Assembly: GCA_027475525.1 (NCBI GenBank)
Contig: JAMWFC010000102.1
Coordinates: 62,001 to 126,000 of the forward strand
DNA length: 64,000 bases
Source of the DNA: Macrolepiota albuminosa
Lineage: Eukaryota; Basidiomycota; Agaricomycetes; Agaricales; Agaricaceae
Direction: 5' to 3'
Part shown: positions 1-10,941 of the stretch, piece by piece
Position numbering within the stretch: position 1 is the stretch's first letter
Layout: the number at the start of each line of letters is the position of its first letter
Translations under genes and position numbers: made by a program
Notes under the pieces: model-generated
Told to the model about the DNA's origin: nothing
Databases searched by the model: none
The model's input: only the letters and a program-made list of their open reading frames with translations

Positions 1-641
1 AAGAAGGACGACTCTGAACAACCTGCAGCAGGTATAATAGACCTGGGACTCGTTAAGACCGATCCTGACAAGCTGTATCCCCTCATTTACTACGCGCTGA
101 AACGGACGTTAAAAGAATGGGGTGATGCTATGGATGAACGACCAGGCGGGTCACTCTATTGTTATCACCATCCTCTATACCCCTGACTGTTGGTGTTAGA
201 ACACATCAAGCGTACGACGCAAGGCAAACTTGCCGCTGCTACACAAGTACAATCTGCGGAGTATTTGAAGCCTTTATTTAAGACTCTTCGGTCACGAGTC
301 TGTCGTCCTGCTGTTTCCCTTTGCTCTGTCCTTACTCATTTATAGAGCCTTCCGGATGATATGCTGGCTCGTATAGCAGAAATTGTCTACTACATGCAAA
401 AACGGCAATATCAACGTGCTAATGACTCCTATCTCCGTCTTTCCATTGGAAATGCACCCTGGCCCATTGGAGTGACCATGGTTGGGTATGTTGTTTACCA
501 AGGTCGGTCGTTCGTCCTTAACTCATTCGTCTGTGTAGAATCCACGAACGTTCGGCTCGTGAGAAAATTTCTGCGGACCAGGTTGCACATGTCTTGAACG
601 ACGAAGTCAGTAGGAAATACATCCAGAGTCTGAAACGGTAA
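1..641 (+). CDS. PRP18: Pre-mRNA splicing factor Prp18 (3' part, start outside window)
   Basis: Spliced translation gives the conserved C-terminal half of Prp18, the second-step splicing factor that works with Slu7 in 3' splice-site choice. The family signature [20 protein letters not shown] is present across the third intron, followed by HVLNDE and a terminal YIQSLKR. I place exons at 1-145, 200-297, 346-485 and 539-641, with the stop at 639-641. The first intron (146-199) needs a GC donor (CAG|gcgggt) to keep the frame and the conserved RPEHIKR segment. The other two use GT. The protein ends right after LKR, where metazoan Prp18 runs on for about 20 more residues. The N-terminal part lies left of the window. 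The family call is secure; the GC-AG intron is inferred from frame and homology. Confidence 0.93.
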
Positions 642-1007
642 TTGCTTGTTTTCCCGCTTCCTCGTGAAGCTGATCTTTCGATCCAATAGGCTTCTCACAT
701 TCTCCCAAACAAAGTATCCCCCCGAAGATGTTTCACAATTGATGGGGTAGACGCCTTCGCGACTCTTTTTGTGATTTGTGTATGTTACGGGTACTGATTT
801 GAAGTAGCCTTTGTACTTGGTTGCATTTGAAGCATGATGTAGTTTCTAGCTGTTCATTGCTCATGAAGTATCCAAAACAATCGAAGTATATGTATGCATG
901 ACCTAATGAGTTGGGAGTCAGTGAGCCTTGCGTATTGGATTGTGGTACATTCGGGTATTCAAAGCTTGTTTTGTGCAAGAGTTATGCACACAGTAATAAG
1001 GTTTGTA
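642..1007. other. Convergent intergenic region, no gene recognised
   Basis: This lies between the stop codons of PRP18 (plus) and the JJJ1 homologue (minus). It should hold the two 3' UTRs and terminators. Short open frames here have no recognisable protein features. Confidence 0.6.
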
Positions 1008-3125
1008 TTATCTTTTCACCTTTCTGCCTTTTTTGCTCCGCAGACGCGTCTCGTCGTCATCATCTAGGGTGGTACAGGGAGTAGCCAACGCATGCCCTGA
1101 TTCCTTGACGTGAGCAAACAGCTTGGTTCTACTCGAAAAGTGTTGCCGACAAACATTACACTGGCGTTGATCAAGTAAAGTCAAGAATGGTAGCATGACA
1201 AGAAAATTTAACCCACCTGAATCTGACTGTGAGGACCCTCACCAGCTTCTGCCTTCTTTGCCTGTCGCGCACGTCTCTTATCACGTTTGGAGGGCCCCGC
1301 TGACGGTCTAGAACCGATTATATCCTGAGCTCCACCTTCTGGGTCGCCACCTACATCGTCCAATGAAGGCTCATCCTTGTCATCTCGTGACAATTCTTCT
1401 GGCGTGAGGACCTCGGAACGCGCAAGCTTCATCGCCCGTCGTTCTGTCTTCGTCAGCGGCTCAGCCGGGTTGATTGGGAATTTGAGTTCTTTTTTCTTCT
1501 TTTCCTTCTGCTTGCGAGGAGCATGCTCCTCCTTTTCGACCTCTAACTCCTCGGCGGCAGCGTCCGACTCAAGAGTTTCAGAAGTATAATGGTCTGTCGC
1601 ATTAATTTGTAGTGGGGTGGGGCTAGGCGAGCATGTGGGAGAACCATTCGACAGATTGTCGTCTTCTGTCTCATCGAGGATATCCCCATCTTTACCTCGA
1701 GCTTCGCCAAGTCCTAAATCTTCGTTTTCATCCAACATTTGTTGGCGCAGGAGCTCAACTTCCCGAAGGTGCTTCTTACTCCGTTCATGACTATCCCATG
1801 CGGCCTCGCTCCTGAATGTCTTTCTGCATGCCACACATTCCCACTCCTCTGGGTCCTCACCTTCAGCAACCGCCCAGTCCAAGTCGCTGTGCAGTTTCTC
1901 CGCGTCCAGCCTTTGCCAGTCTTGCTCAACATATTCTCCTGTGATGTGTTGACGCTTTTTTGTTCCCCCACCTGTCTGTGTACCATGAGTAGAGGTTGGA
2001 TGGTGTTCGGATTGACGAGCAATGTGGGATTTGTAGCGAGGGTCTCGCTTGCGGAGGAATCTGGAAAGAGACTAGGGAAAGATAAAGTATTAATTGTGAT
2101 CAGTCTCTCATAATCAACTCACTCTAATGGTATCATTGTACTCTTTGCGTGCGTCATCGCGAGCTTTTTTGTTATCCTTCTCCATTAGTCTGTGAAAGAG
2201 TATGAAAATGTAGAAAAGGTGTGGAATTGATATTCTAACCTTTTCACGCGCCTATCGGGAGCTTCATTGAGATTCCATTGTTCAGACCAAGTGAAATCTT
2301 TTGCTGTTGCAAAGTTGATCCATGCTGCATAAAATAATTTCACAGCCTCCTGGTCATCATCTTTGCCTGTATTTGACCATGTCCATGTGGAATAGCCAAA
2401 CGAAGGGTATTCAAGATCTGCAGAGAACATAGCCTCTTCTGCCCCTAATCGTTCAAAGAGGTTACGATAGAGTGTAAAGAAGCTCTAAATGGGCAAGTAT
2501 TGTTAGGAATGAAGTGGATATCAATACATATCACATACATCTGGACCATCATCAAAACCTGTCCACAGGCTTGCATCTAAAAATCTCGAAAGGTGGCGTG
2601 AAGTAAGGCCTCGGTCTCTGGCACGTGGTGGAGGTGCTCCTTTCCGGATATTCTCATAGACAGTCTCTGCATCTGGTTCGGGTACTAGTGAGGCCTTGTG
2701 AGAATCGTACCAAGCGCGTTCCTACTTGCAATACCGATAAGAGCTCAAAGTTCCTGACTGGACCAGGTGATTCCTACTTGTTCGTCGCTGAGGACCTAGA
2801 TATGGCATCTCATTGAGATCATAATAACTGCCTGGAGAAGGAGAGCCCACCTCGTAAGCTTGTTGCAACGCAGCGAAACGCTTGGTGGCGCCCTCAGTAT
2901 CATCCTTATTCTTGTCTGGATGATGGATCAGGGCCAGTCGGCGAAATGAACGCTGCAAAAGAGAATCAAATCCTGTAAAGCAATCACATCGCAGAAAGCG
3001 AGTCGATGACCCACTTTGATTTCATCGGCAGTCGCATTTTCGTCAACCTCGAGCAGTTCGTAAAAATCAGGAACGCTTTCCTGTGTATCTTCCCCACTGC
3101 GCGCTGTCGATTCGCGTGCGCCCAT
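1008..3125 (-). CDS. JJJ1: J-domain co-chaperone of the JJJ1/DNAJC21 family
   Basis: A multi-exon gene starting MGARES at 3125. The first exons encode a J domain ([17 protein letters not shown], then the catalytic HPD in [10 protein letters not shown]), continuing into [15 protein letters not shown], a DNAJC21 hallmark. The middle part is [17 protein letters not shown] and a basic segment rich in K/R. The C-terminal part has two C2H2 zinc fingers (CVACRKTF...H..S.KH and CNVCRQHF...H..ESGH) flanking an acidic stretch, as in yeast Jjj1. The family stimulates Hsp70 (Ssa) to strip Arx1/Alb1 from late pre-60S particles in the cytoplasm. Introns are short with GT-AG ends; the intron before the last zinc finger ends at ...cgccag. 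It is divergent to TIM13 with a 155-bp shared promoter. Confidence 0.93.
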
Positions 3126-3280
3126 TTAGATGAGTAGAAAGAGGCGGGAGTGGATAACCCCGAATGAAAGTGATCGGAATTTGAAAACAGAAATTTCGGG
3201 CGTGCTTGCTACTCGACTATTCAGCGCGTTTTTGTACACTCGATTGGATATTTTCCTTCCTCTAATTCCCTACATCTAAC
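3126..3280. promoter_or_regulatory. Divergent promoter of JJJ1 and TIM13
   Basis: Only 155 bp separate the two start codons, so both promoters must lie here or overlap the neighbouring gene. A pyrimidine-rich stretch (ttttccttcctctaattccc) precedes the TIM13 start, as is common for fungal transcription starts. Confidence 0.55.
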
Positions 3281-3820
3281 ATGTCTTCTTTTCTCTCGTC
3301 GGTCTCTCCAAGCTCGTCAAACTCTGGTACGGTAGAATGTCCTGCGACAGACACTGAGGACCTCATTCCTTCTATTACTACAGACGTGACTGCGAGGAAG
3401 GAGGCTATAATGACCCAAGTTCGCACAGAGCTTGCCCTCGCCAACGCTCAAGAACTTATCAATGTGTGTGACGTCTCAAGTCCCAACCTTCTTTTTGCGT
3501 CACTCAGACTGAGGATTTTTGATTTAACCGATAGAAAACGAACGAGCAATGTTACGCCAAATGCATCACGAAGCCAGGCGATTCTCTTTCCAGCTCAGAA
3601 CAGGTACAGATCTTCATTGACTGTTGACAGACCTTCTAATTGTGTAATTAGACGTGTCTTTCCCGGTGCCTGGATCGTTACTTGGAAGCCTGTGAGTCTC
3701 TATTTCGAGAACGTTGCGATTGGGTCGTTGACACGCAACTCGTCAGTCAATATTGTGAGCCGGACGTATACTTCGAGAATAGCTCGCGAGAGGGTGGCTA
3801 CTACTGAACTTCAGCAGTGA
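3281..3820 (+). CDS. TIM13: Mitochondrial intermembrane-space chaperone Tim13
   Basis: Spliced exons 3281-3463, 3535-3603, 3652-3691 and 3747-3820 give about 121 residues. The twin CX3C motif of small Tim proteins is clear: CYAKC in exon 2 (NEQCYAKCITKPGDSLSSSEQ region) and CLSRC in exon 3, followed by LDRYLEAFNIVSRTYTSRI. Tim8-Tim13 complexes carry hydrophobic precursors across the intermembrane space. The N-terminus is Ser/Thr-rich and somewhat longer than in yeast. All three introns are GT-AG and 48-71 nt long. Assignment to Tim13 rather than Tim8 rests on KPGDSLS and the residues after the second motif. Confidence 0.9.
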   Translation: MSSFLSSVSPSSSNSGTVECPATDTEDLIPSITTDVTARKEAIMTQVRTELALANAQELINVCDVSSPNLLFASLRLRIFDLTDRKRTSNVTPNASRSQAILFPAQNRYRSSLTVDRPSNCVIRRVFPGAWIVTWKPVSLYFENVAIGSLTRNSSVNIVSRTYTSRIARERVATTELQQ

Positions 3821-4206
3821 CCCATGTAATAGTCCAAAAATATAGAAAAAAGTGACTCGCACCCTGATATTCGAGCCTGTCAACTAATATTGCGTGTTAA
3901 CGGCATGGATTCCTAGCAAGGATTGGTGAAATTTTCCCTTGAACTAGAACTTTGGAATTATGATTATTATGTCGTACAAATACGAGGCTACGATACAACT
4001 ATGTAACAATTTATGGGACCATGTCAGATTGAATATGCAATGAGTGATAATATGTAAATAAATGCATCCCGGAGAAGGTATAACAATAGTATAGCACAGT
4101 GAAGGTGAAAAATATTAATGATGATGGATAGTCGGGACAGGTACTAAACAAAGGTACCTGTGAACATTAAAATTACTTTAGGGATTGAACATTGATTTTA
4201 CGTTCA
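3821..4206. other. Convergent intergenic region
   Basis: AT-rich 3' flanks of TIM13 and the homeobox gene (stop at 4207-4209). I see no additional gene. Confidence 0.6.
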
Positions 4207-6132
4207 TTAAACCTGGTAGTCAGCGCCAGAATAGCTAGAGTTGAGAGGGGATGCACCGCTGCCTATGTGGTCGGAGTGGACAGATCGATTGAAGAGATGA
4301 GGTGGGGGATGATAGGGTGTTGTCAAAAGCGGGGGGGATGGACTGGTATGGATGATCATGTGTTGTTGGTGCCGAGGGTCGAGGTGGGGAGGGATTAGTT
4401 GCTCATGTGTTGTATATACGGAAGTCGTCGACAAGGGTGTACTGACCCTGTGTATCCGTGAGTCCTCCTCCCCTTGTGTGTGATGAGACTGCATTCCAGG
4501 CTGTGTTGTGTTGTTATAGGAAGTGTCATTATATAAAGATCGAGGGATGGCTTGCGCAGAGTAAGGACGGGGTGCGGCATTATGTGAGATTGGAATTTCC
4601 GAAAAATCATTAGCAGAATGGCTGCGATGGATCGTTCGCTCGAAGCCACTATAAGTAGGTCCACCATCCGCGCCGAAAGCCGCGGAGTGTCTGCGGTTTT
4701 GTTGTTCCGTAAAGGAGAATGGCATGGTACTTGGGGCGCTAAACGGTGGAGGACGGCCGCCCTCGTTCGAAAAGGGCGTGTCAGGAGAGGGGCTCACTCC
4801 TGGGCTTGCTATGTACGTTGACCGCCTGCCGAAATGGTTGTCGTGATGCGACACAGAAGCTTCCATAACATTGTGTTCTTGGTATCGAATCCCGGGCCCC
4901 ATCAAATTAGTTAGGGGAGGAGGTGGAAGCTCCAAAGCTGCCACAGGGGTTATGTGCTGGTTAGGTTGGTCAGGGCGATATGATGGCTGGAGTAAAGAGA
5001 TATCTGCTGGTACTTGATTCCGCATATTGCGCAAATTTCGGAGGAGATGAGAGAGCTGCGGTGCCGAGCCGATTAGATCATGACGCAAAACGCGCGATGC
5101 TTGCTGTCCTTCCGTCCAATCTGGACCTCGCTTCCAATACCGTTGAGCATTGCCATCTGTTGATGACGACTCAAAGTTCTCCAGGTAAAACAATGGGGGT
5201 TCTGATAACAGGAAAGAGGCTAGTCCCGATCCAGGAGAAACGTTGGTCAGTTTAGTTTCGATGATGATATCGAACGGTATCTCCATCTTGAAACCGAAGC
5301 CTTCCGAGTGTATATACCAAGTGAGGCACCGCTTGACATCGGACACGTACGCCACAAGGTCGTGCTTCGCCGCGATCGTAGAAATGCGCCTCCACGAACC
5401 AATATATAGATCGGTACAAGGAATGATTGTCACAGCTGTCAAATTAGTGGGTAAATCGCTCAGTAAGGGTAAGATTGAAAATTGAAAATAACTCACCGTC
5501 ATCTTCGTGAATCAGATTATGAAGGTCAACTTGATTGCTAGCAGAGAGTTGCGGGGGTGAGTCGGGGGGTGGTATTTCGATGGTCACGCGTCGATGTCGT
5601 GGTTGTTTTCCGTCGGGTAGCCTAGCCTTCGCTCGTCTTGAGAGATAATTAATATAGACATCCAGGTATAGCCACTCATTACTTACCGATTTTGGAACCA
5701 AATCTGCGTCTGGCGTTCTTGCATGCCAAGCAGTTCGCTGATTTCACGACGGCGCGAGGCGGTGGGATTTCGGTCAAGCAGAAAGAATCGTTCGAGGCGC
5801 TGGAGCTGTTCAGGCGTTACTCGCGATCGTTTACGTTTCTCGACCTTCTCCTCAGATTTATTACTGGCCACTGACTCTGATCTTTCCCGTTCAGACGCTG
5901 GTGGTGTGTCTTTATTGCTGTGGAAGTATTCGGATCCTAATACCTGCGAAGAAGACGACGAGTTTTGCGCGATGCTTTGCAAAGGAGACCTTGGACGGGG
6001 TTCTGCCACAATATTGGAAGACAATGACAGAGAATATACGTCTTCGTCCTGCAGTTGTACCAGCTGGGGTGATTCGACATTTCGTGTCCGTAATCCCTCC
6101 TTTGGCTCTGAATAAGCTGTGCGCGGCGACAT
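4207..6132 (-). CDS. Homeodomain transcription factor (mushroom hom2-like)
   Basis: Three exons (6132-5687, 5636-5497, 5435-4207) give a 604-residue protein. The homeodomain lies at about residues 97-157: a basic start KRKRSRVTPEQL, helix 2 with RREISELLGM and recognition helix WFQNRRAKARLP. The first intron splits the codon in WFQNR|RAK. The Ser/Pro-rich N-terminus (RPRSPLQS) and a long low-complexity C-terminal tail rich in Ser, Pro, His and Asn are typical of fungal regulators. A middle block (TIIPCTDLYIGSWRR to FEMEIPFDIIIET-like) is well ordered and probably a second conserved domain. Homeodomain proteins of this type regulate mushroom development (hom1/hom2 of Schizophyllum). The exact orthologue is my guess. 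A 1.8-kb upstream region without genes suits a developmental regulator. Confidence 0.85.
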
Positions 6133-7994
6133 GTCTTGAGCGATGGACGAGTATTACGGTTCAAAGAAGAGTATGTTAAATGGAAAACCCAGAGAACAAC
6201 TTTGAAAGAAGGCGGAAGAAATGGGGTCAGAATACACTCTCGTTTTTTGTAAGCGCCACCGACGAACAGAAAACGCGGCGTAGAAAAGAAAAAGAGCTAC
6301 GGGGGAAGATGTCCGGATCGAGATGCTGGGACGGCGACCGGGTATTTGAAAGGAAAAAAAAAAGAGGACAGGAGAGTCGATGCAGGGGGACCGGAGATCC
6401 GATCCAGGCACAAAAACGGGTGGCAAGGAAACAAAGCCGGGGATCCTCGCCACATCCCATTCGGGAGCAAAAGCTCCAATGCGTCATATCTATCCATTTT
6501 GTAGTACTAGTGGTACGTTCTTGTTCTCGTACCAATTTACTCATGCCCCAACAGGCTCACATGGGCCTGCAAAGGTTGCGTTCGGAGGATCGTTTAACCG
6601 TCGTATGGGTGAAGTACGCGATCGGAAAGCGTGCAGCACAGAGATGTCAGCTCGCTTACCAAGTACACATGTAACCATGATACAGAGCCCTCCATCAAGG
6701 TGTATGAGCAGGTTATTCGAGTCTGCAGAATAGGCTTGTCGATCAGGCTCAAAAGAAATAACCATGAGGATATGAAGTGTGACGAGGTGGCTGACAAGAG
6801 TCATCACATCGGTACGACGAGAGCGGAACAGAGTTGTGGCTTGCAATTGGTCGATTAGGCTCAATACCAAAGGAACAAAGAGCCCACACGAACAGCTAGC
6901 CTTCTCAGTCAGGAGAACATGTACCATGCGGGCGCGGCTTCCTTTGATGAATTTGCCAGATATGGACTGTCCCGCACGATATCCCTCCGTCTTTTGAACG
7001 ATTGCACCTGAATGTCCACCGTCGTTCAGCTAAGCTTCTACTTGGCTGTCCAAAAATTCATCGACGAAACCCCGTCCACCATACGAATAACGTCACGAGG
7101 GCCCGCCCGAATTCGTCGGGATTTTTGGGGCAACCTCCATCAGCTGATCAGGAAAGGCATCTAACCCTGAGCGTCCCTACTCAGGGATCGTTCCGACCCG
7201 AGGACCTACTTGAAAGAGCTGACCAGTGAAAATACATATGTACATATCACACTGTTTACGGCTCCGTCCATACATCGGGGTCGAGACTGTACCTGAAGAT
7301 CCTAGCACGACACGCGTATTACAATCACCACCACCCAAGCTGCAAGCATCCTCTGTCCATTGAACAGGCCGGGTTTCAAGAATGCGAGTGATTTCAGAGA
7401 GGGTTTATACCCAATATGTCCAAATCGTACCCCTTTCTTCGGAAACTGGTCGAGCGAGGACTTCCAGACCGAACACTAGCAAGCCCTCCATCCAATCTTT
7501 ATCCATGTTTCTAGCTGGATTTGGTGACCCAACCTCTTGACCACAAACCGACATTGGGATTTAGAATTAGAGTCTGGCCTCACTGCTTCTGTGAGTTATA
7601 TCCGAGTTCCTCTCCCCAGCTTCAGTATCCTTTCCTTACAGAGGAAACGGCATAACGAATGAATTTAAAGAAATTGGCCCCCGAACATGAGGCGGGAGCA
7701 TGTAATACTTACGCAAATAGATAGACAGAGGTGGGATAGCGGGATAGCAAGATCGACAATCAAAAGGGGGACTCGCGACCAAAATGAAGGGGGGGGGAGG
7801 GGAAGGAAGACAAAGAAAAAAAAAGACTAAACCAATACCTAACTGAACGAATTACCATAACCTTTGTGCTTTTTTTCTGTGACCACGGCCAGACCGCTGC
7901 ATGACAGGGGAGTTAGCAGCAGAGGTTTATACCTACACCAAGGCCAGAAATCGAAAGTTTGAAATGGATGACTAGACTAGTCAACCTGCTGGAT
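6133..7994. other. Long gene-free upstream region of the homeobox gene
   Basis: About 1.86 kb without a convincing gene. It probably holds the promoter and 5' UTR of the homeobox gene and, at its right end, the 3' UTR of the U1-70K gene. A run of G at about 7788-7800 and A-runs are present. Short open frames on both strands lack family features. This is the longest non-repeat gap in the first 28 kb. Confidence 0.55.
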
Positions 7995-9501
7995 TTAGTA
8001 CCGCGGGCGCTTGGCATCGCGGTCATCGTACGCGCCGGGCCCTGCTTCACGCTTGAACCCAATTCCTCCCCCACCTGGGGGCCCGTACCCACCCGGTCCG
8101 CCCTGTGGCGGACCACCTGGCCCAAATCCATTGTGAGGCCCGTTGAATCCGCCGGGATTGTACCCAATGCCGCCGCCGCGTCCGCCTCTGTATGGATTGG
8201 TTAGCAAATTTAGCAAGAAGAATAAAGGATAAACATGTACCGGAAACCACCGCCAGGGGGGCCAAAGTCGTCTCGTCCACGGAAACCGCCTCCAGGTGGG
8301 CCTCCGGGGCCTCCGCCCCGACCAAATCCGCCACCGCCACCGCCACCCTCGTAGCCACCTCTGAATCCCCCGCCCCCGCCTCCACCACGGTCGCCACCGA
8401 ATGCGCCACCTCGATCACCGCCATACCCTCCACCGCCGCCACGGTCTCCAGCGAAACCACCACCACCAGGACGGTCTCCGTAACCCCTGTCACCGCCGGC
8501 GCCACCGCCAAAGCCACCTCGATCACCATAACCACGATCACCACCACCATAACCGCCGCCGCCGCGTCCACCGAAACCACCGCCGCCGCCACGGCCGCGG
8601 AAACCGCCTCCTCCACCTCCACCTCCACCTCCGCCGAAACCACTTCGGCCACCACGGAAACCACCGCCTGAGCGGACGGGTGGAGGAGCGTGAACGGGCT
8701 CGACACGTTTAGGACGACCGCCGAGACCGCCGCCTAATCGACGGGGTTTCCAGCCGCGAACGGTACGGCCTCGCTCGACGTCGACAAGGATACGCTTTCC
8801 CATGATTTGTAGGCCGTCAGATTCTTTGTATGCAGCTAGAGGGAAAAGATTTTTAGTAGGGTTTATAGGAAGGACATGGGAGACAGACCCTTCATGTCGC
8901 GTTCACGCTCGTAAACGATGAATGCGTAGCCGCGACTGCGGCCCTGCTTGTCGCGGACGATGCGCACGCGTTCTATGGTGCCAAAAGTCTCGAATTCGCG
9001 GCGGAGGTCGGATTCGGTTGCACCCTTGTACTGTGGGAAGGTCAACATGGATAAGAGGGAGAGACAGAGGACACACAAGACGGGAGATGAAGAGGGTTTT
9101 GTATGGGTCACCGACGGCTTCTGTGTCGTCTGCGGGTTTGTCTAGAGAGGAATTAGTGAAGGGCGAAAAAAAAGAAAAAAGAGAGACGGACAGGTTTCTT
9201 TTGCAGCTCGAAACTCCTCAGTCTTGCGAGCCTTGCGCTCTTCACGACGGATCTGGCGTTTTACCTCTTCTGCATGGGTGTATACGGGTTCCTCGCCCTC
9301 TTCCATGGCGTCTGTGGCGCCGGCGGCGATGAGGGAGGCGGTGGTGGACTCTTTGAGGTCCTTGAGAAGATGAGCGACGCCGGAGACGCTTTTCGACTTG
9401 ACATGGTATATGTCCTTGTCTACGGGACGGAGGTAGGGGAGCGGGGGACGGGGGGCAAAGAGCTTGAGGAGATTTGGAGGGAGGAGGTGAGTGCCCGGCA
9501 T
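7995..9501 (-). CDS. SNP1: U1 snRNP 70-kDa protein (U1-70K) with an RGG-type tail
   Basis: Five exons (9501-9192, 9141-9077, 9030-8889, 8835-8241, 8187-7995) in consistent phase give 434 residues. The N-terminus [19 protein letters not shown] is the U1-70K signature. The RRM has RNP2 LFISRL (split from the rest by an intron) and RNP1 RGYAFIVY. It is followed by the diagnostic [20 protein letters not shown]. The protein binds stem-loop I of U1 snRNA and helps define 5' splice sites. After the RRM, about 230 residues are Gly-rich with RGG, FGG, GYGG and DRGYGDR repeats, instead of the RS/RE/RD tail of animals and plants, ending in DAKRPRY. I chose the start at MPGTHLL because homology begins there. 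It is divergent to COX10, 40 bp away. Confidence 0.95.
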
Positions 9502-9541
9502 TGTTGTCGAGGTCAACGTGGATTGAAACTCCGCTGGAGCG
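9502..9541. promoter_or_regulatory. 40-bp gap between divergent U1-70K and COX10 starts
   Basis: The U1-70K start (CAT at 9499-9501) and the COX10 start (ATG at 9542) are only 40 bp apart. At least one promoter must overlap the other gene's coding sequence or leader. Confidence 0.5.
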
Positions 9542-10777
9542 ATGCTTGTGCTCCGGGCGACGATTGGGCGACGGGCGTATTCGACTTTATTCTTTTTCCA
9601 CAACAGACAATGGCAGACTGGTTTTGGAGTGAGTGTTGCGTGTGGAGCAAAGCTAGCGTCTGGGGCAAAGCTAGCAAACTCTAGTCTACCTGGGACAATG
9701 CTAGCAAACTCTAGTATACCTGGGGAAAAGCTAGCAAACTCTAGTCTACCTCTCTCTGCTTATCGCCCTGCAGAGGCATTGACCCCATCGCGCCTGCTAA
9801 AAATCTACGCTCAACTGTCCAAAGCTCAGCTGTCCACGCTCGTCGTGCTCACCGCAATGTCTGGCGTCGCCCTCTCGCCTCTCCCCGCCTCCCTGCCCAT
9901 TCTCCTCTCCACTGCACTCGGCACCGCCCTCTGCAGCGCCTCTGCCAACACTCTCAACCAGCTCCAGGAAATGCCCCTCGACGCACAGATGGCCCGCACA
10001 CGCAACCGTCCACTCGTCCGTCGCGCCATCACGCCCCTCCATGCAACCGCCTTTGCCATCGCCACCGGTATCGCCGGTCCAACCATCCTCTGCACAATGG
10101 TAAACCCCACCACTGCAATCCTCGGTGCAGCAAACATCGTACTCTATGCCGCAGTCTACACCTGGATGAAACGACGCAGCATCGCAAGCACATGGGCCGG
10201 TGCTGTCGTGGGCGGTATTCCCCCCGTCATGGGCTGGACCGCCTGTGGTGGCGTCCTCTTCCCCGACGCCGCACACCATGCCCACCTCTTTCTCCCAAAT
10301 GTCCCATTGGACCTCGCCGCCATTGATAATCCCCTCGCCCCCTTTGCCCTCTTCATGTTCCTCTACAGCTGGCAATTCCCCCATTTCAACTCACTATCCT
10401 ACATCGTACGTGGTTCATACGCCGTCGCAGGCTACCCAATGCTTTCCGTCATCTCCCCATCAAAAAACGCACTCGTCTCCCTCCGTCACGCCCTCCTCCT
10501 CGTCCCCATAACCAGCATACTCTTCCCCATCTCGGGTCTCACCACCTGGTGGCTCGCTCTCTCTTCCCTCCCACCCAACCTCATCTGCATCGCCGCCGCA
10601 TGGAGGTTTTGGCGCAGTGGGAGCGAGAAGGATGCTCGTGTCGTCTTCCAACATAGTCTCTGGTACCTGCCTGTCATGATGGCCCTCATGATGGCACACA
10701 AACAGGGTGTCGATTGGTGGTCCTGGATTGGGCTTGGAGATAAAGAGCAGGCACAAAAAGTAGAAACGGATATGTAG
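9542..10777 (+). CDS. COX10: Protoheme IX farnesyltransferase (heme O synthase), mitochondrial
   Basis: An uninterrupted 411-codon frame. It belongs to the UbiA prenyltransferase family: first Asp-rich motif NQLQEMPLDAQMARTRNRP (about residues 140-160), several hydrophobic helices, and a second conserved loop YSWQFPHFNSLSY. It converts heme B to heme O in the inner membrane, the first step of heme A synthesis for cytochrome c oxidase. The start MLVLRATIGRRAYSTLFFF looks like a mitochondrial presequence. Residues about 33-70 are encoded by a 30-bp tandem repeat and are not conserved. A good-looking donor (GGA|gtgagt at 9629) and acceptor (ccctgcag) flank this stretch but do not keep frame with each other. 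A weaker donor (ACT-G|gttttg) would. So the repeat may be intronic. Confidence 0.93.
   Translation: MLVLRATIGRRAYSTLFFFHNRQWQTGFGVSVACGAKLASGAKLANSSLPGTMLANSSIPGEKLANSSLPLSAYRPAEALTPSRLLKIYAQLSKAQLSTLVVLTAMSGVALSPLPASLPILLSTALGTALCSASANTLNQLQEMPLDAQMARTRNRPLVRRAITPLHATAFAIATGIAGPTILCTMVNPTTAILGAANIVLYAAVYTWMKRRSIASTWAGAVVGGIPPVMGWTACGGVLFPDAAHHAHLFLPNVPLDLAAIDNPLAPFALFMFLYSWQFPHFNSLSYIVRGSYAVAGYPMLSVISPSKNALVSLRHALLLVPITSILFPISGLTTWWLALSSLPPNLICIAAAWRFWRSGSEKDARVVFQHSLWYLPVMMALMMAHKQGVDWWSWIGLGDKEQAQKVETDM
9661..9750 (+). repeat. Tandem 30-bp repeat, three units
   Basis: Units at 9661-9690, 9691-9720 and 9721-9750 share gctagcaaactctagt and differ at few sites. A diverged partial unit precedes them (9641-9660). 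The unit length is a multiple of three, so copy-number changes keep the COX10 frame. Confidence 0.85.
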
Positions 10778-10941
10778 ATGCCTTCTAGATAAAATTTACA
10801 AAGCGAGGTAATCCATCTAATAATCTTACATGTCGCTTAAAGTAACCTCCCAATTTACTTGTCAGCATTTGTCATATTCTTGAGTTTCAAGTATACGTAG
10901 CAGCCGCCTGACACGGGTGGGTTTCATAGGCATCCAAATCA

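Noticed and set aside
6180..6930. Several overlapping frames upstream of the homeobox gene
   Set aside because: No family features, no consistent splice pattern; more likely promoter and 5' UTR.
8192..8712. Long open frames opposite the Gly-rich tail of U1-70K (plus strand, Thr/Ala- or His/Arg-rich)
   Set aside because: They are mirror images of the Gly-rich repeat codons and have no conserved content.
9797..10384. 195-codon frame antisense to COX10
   Set aside because: Composition follows from the GC-rich COX10 codons; no motif, and the sense protein is firmly identified.
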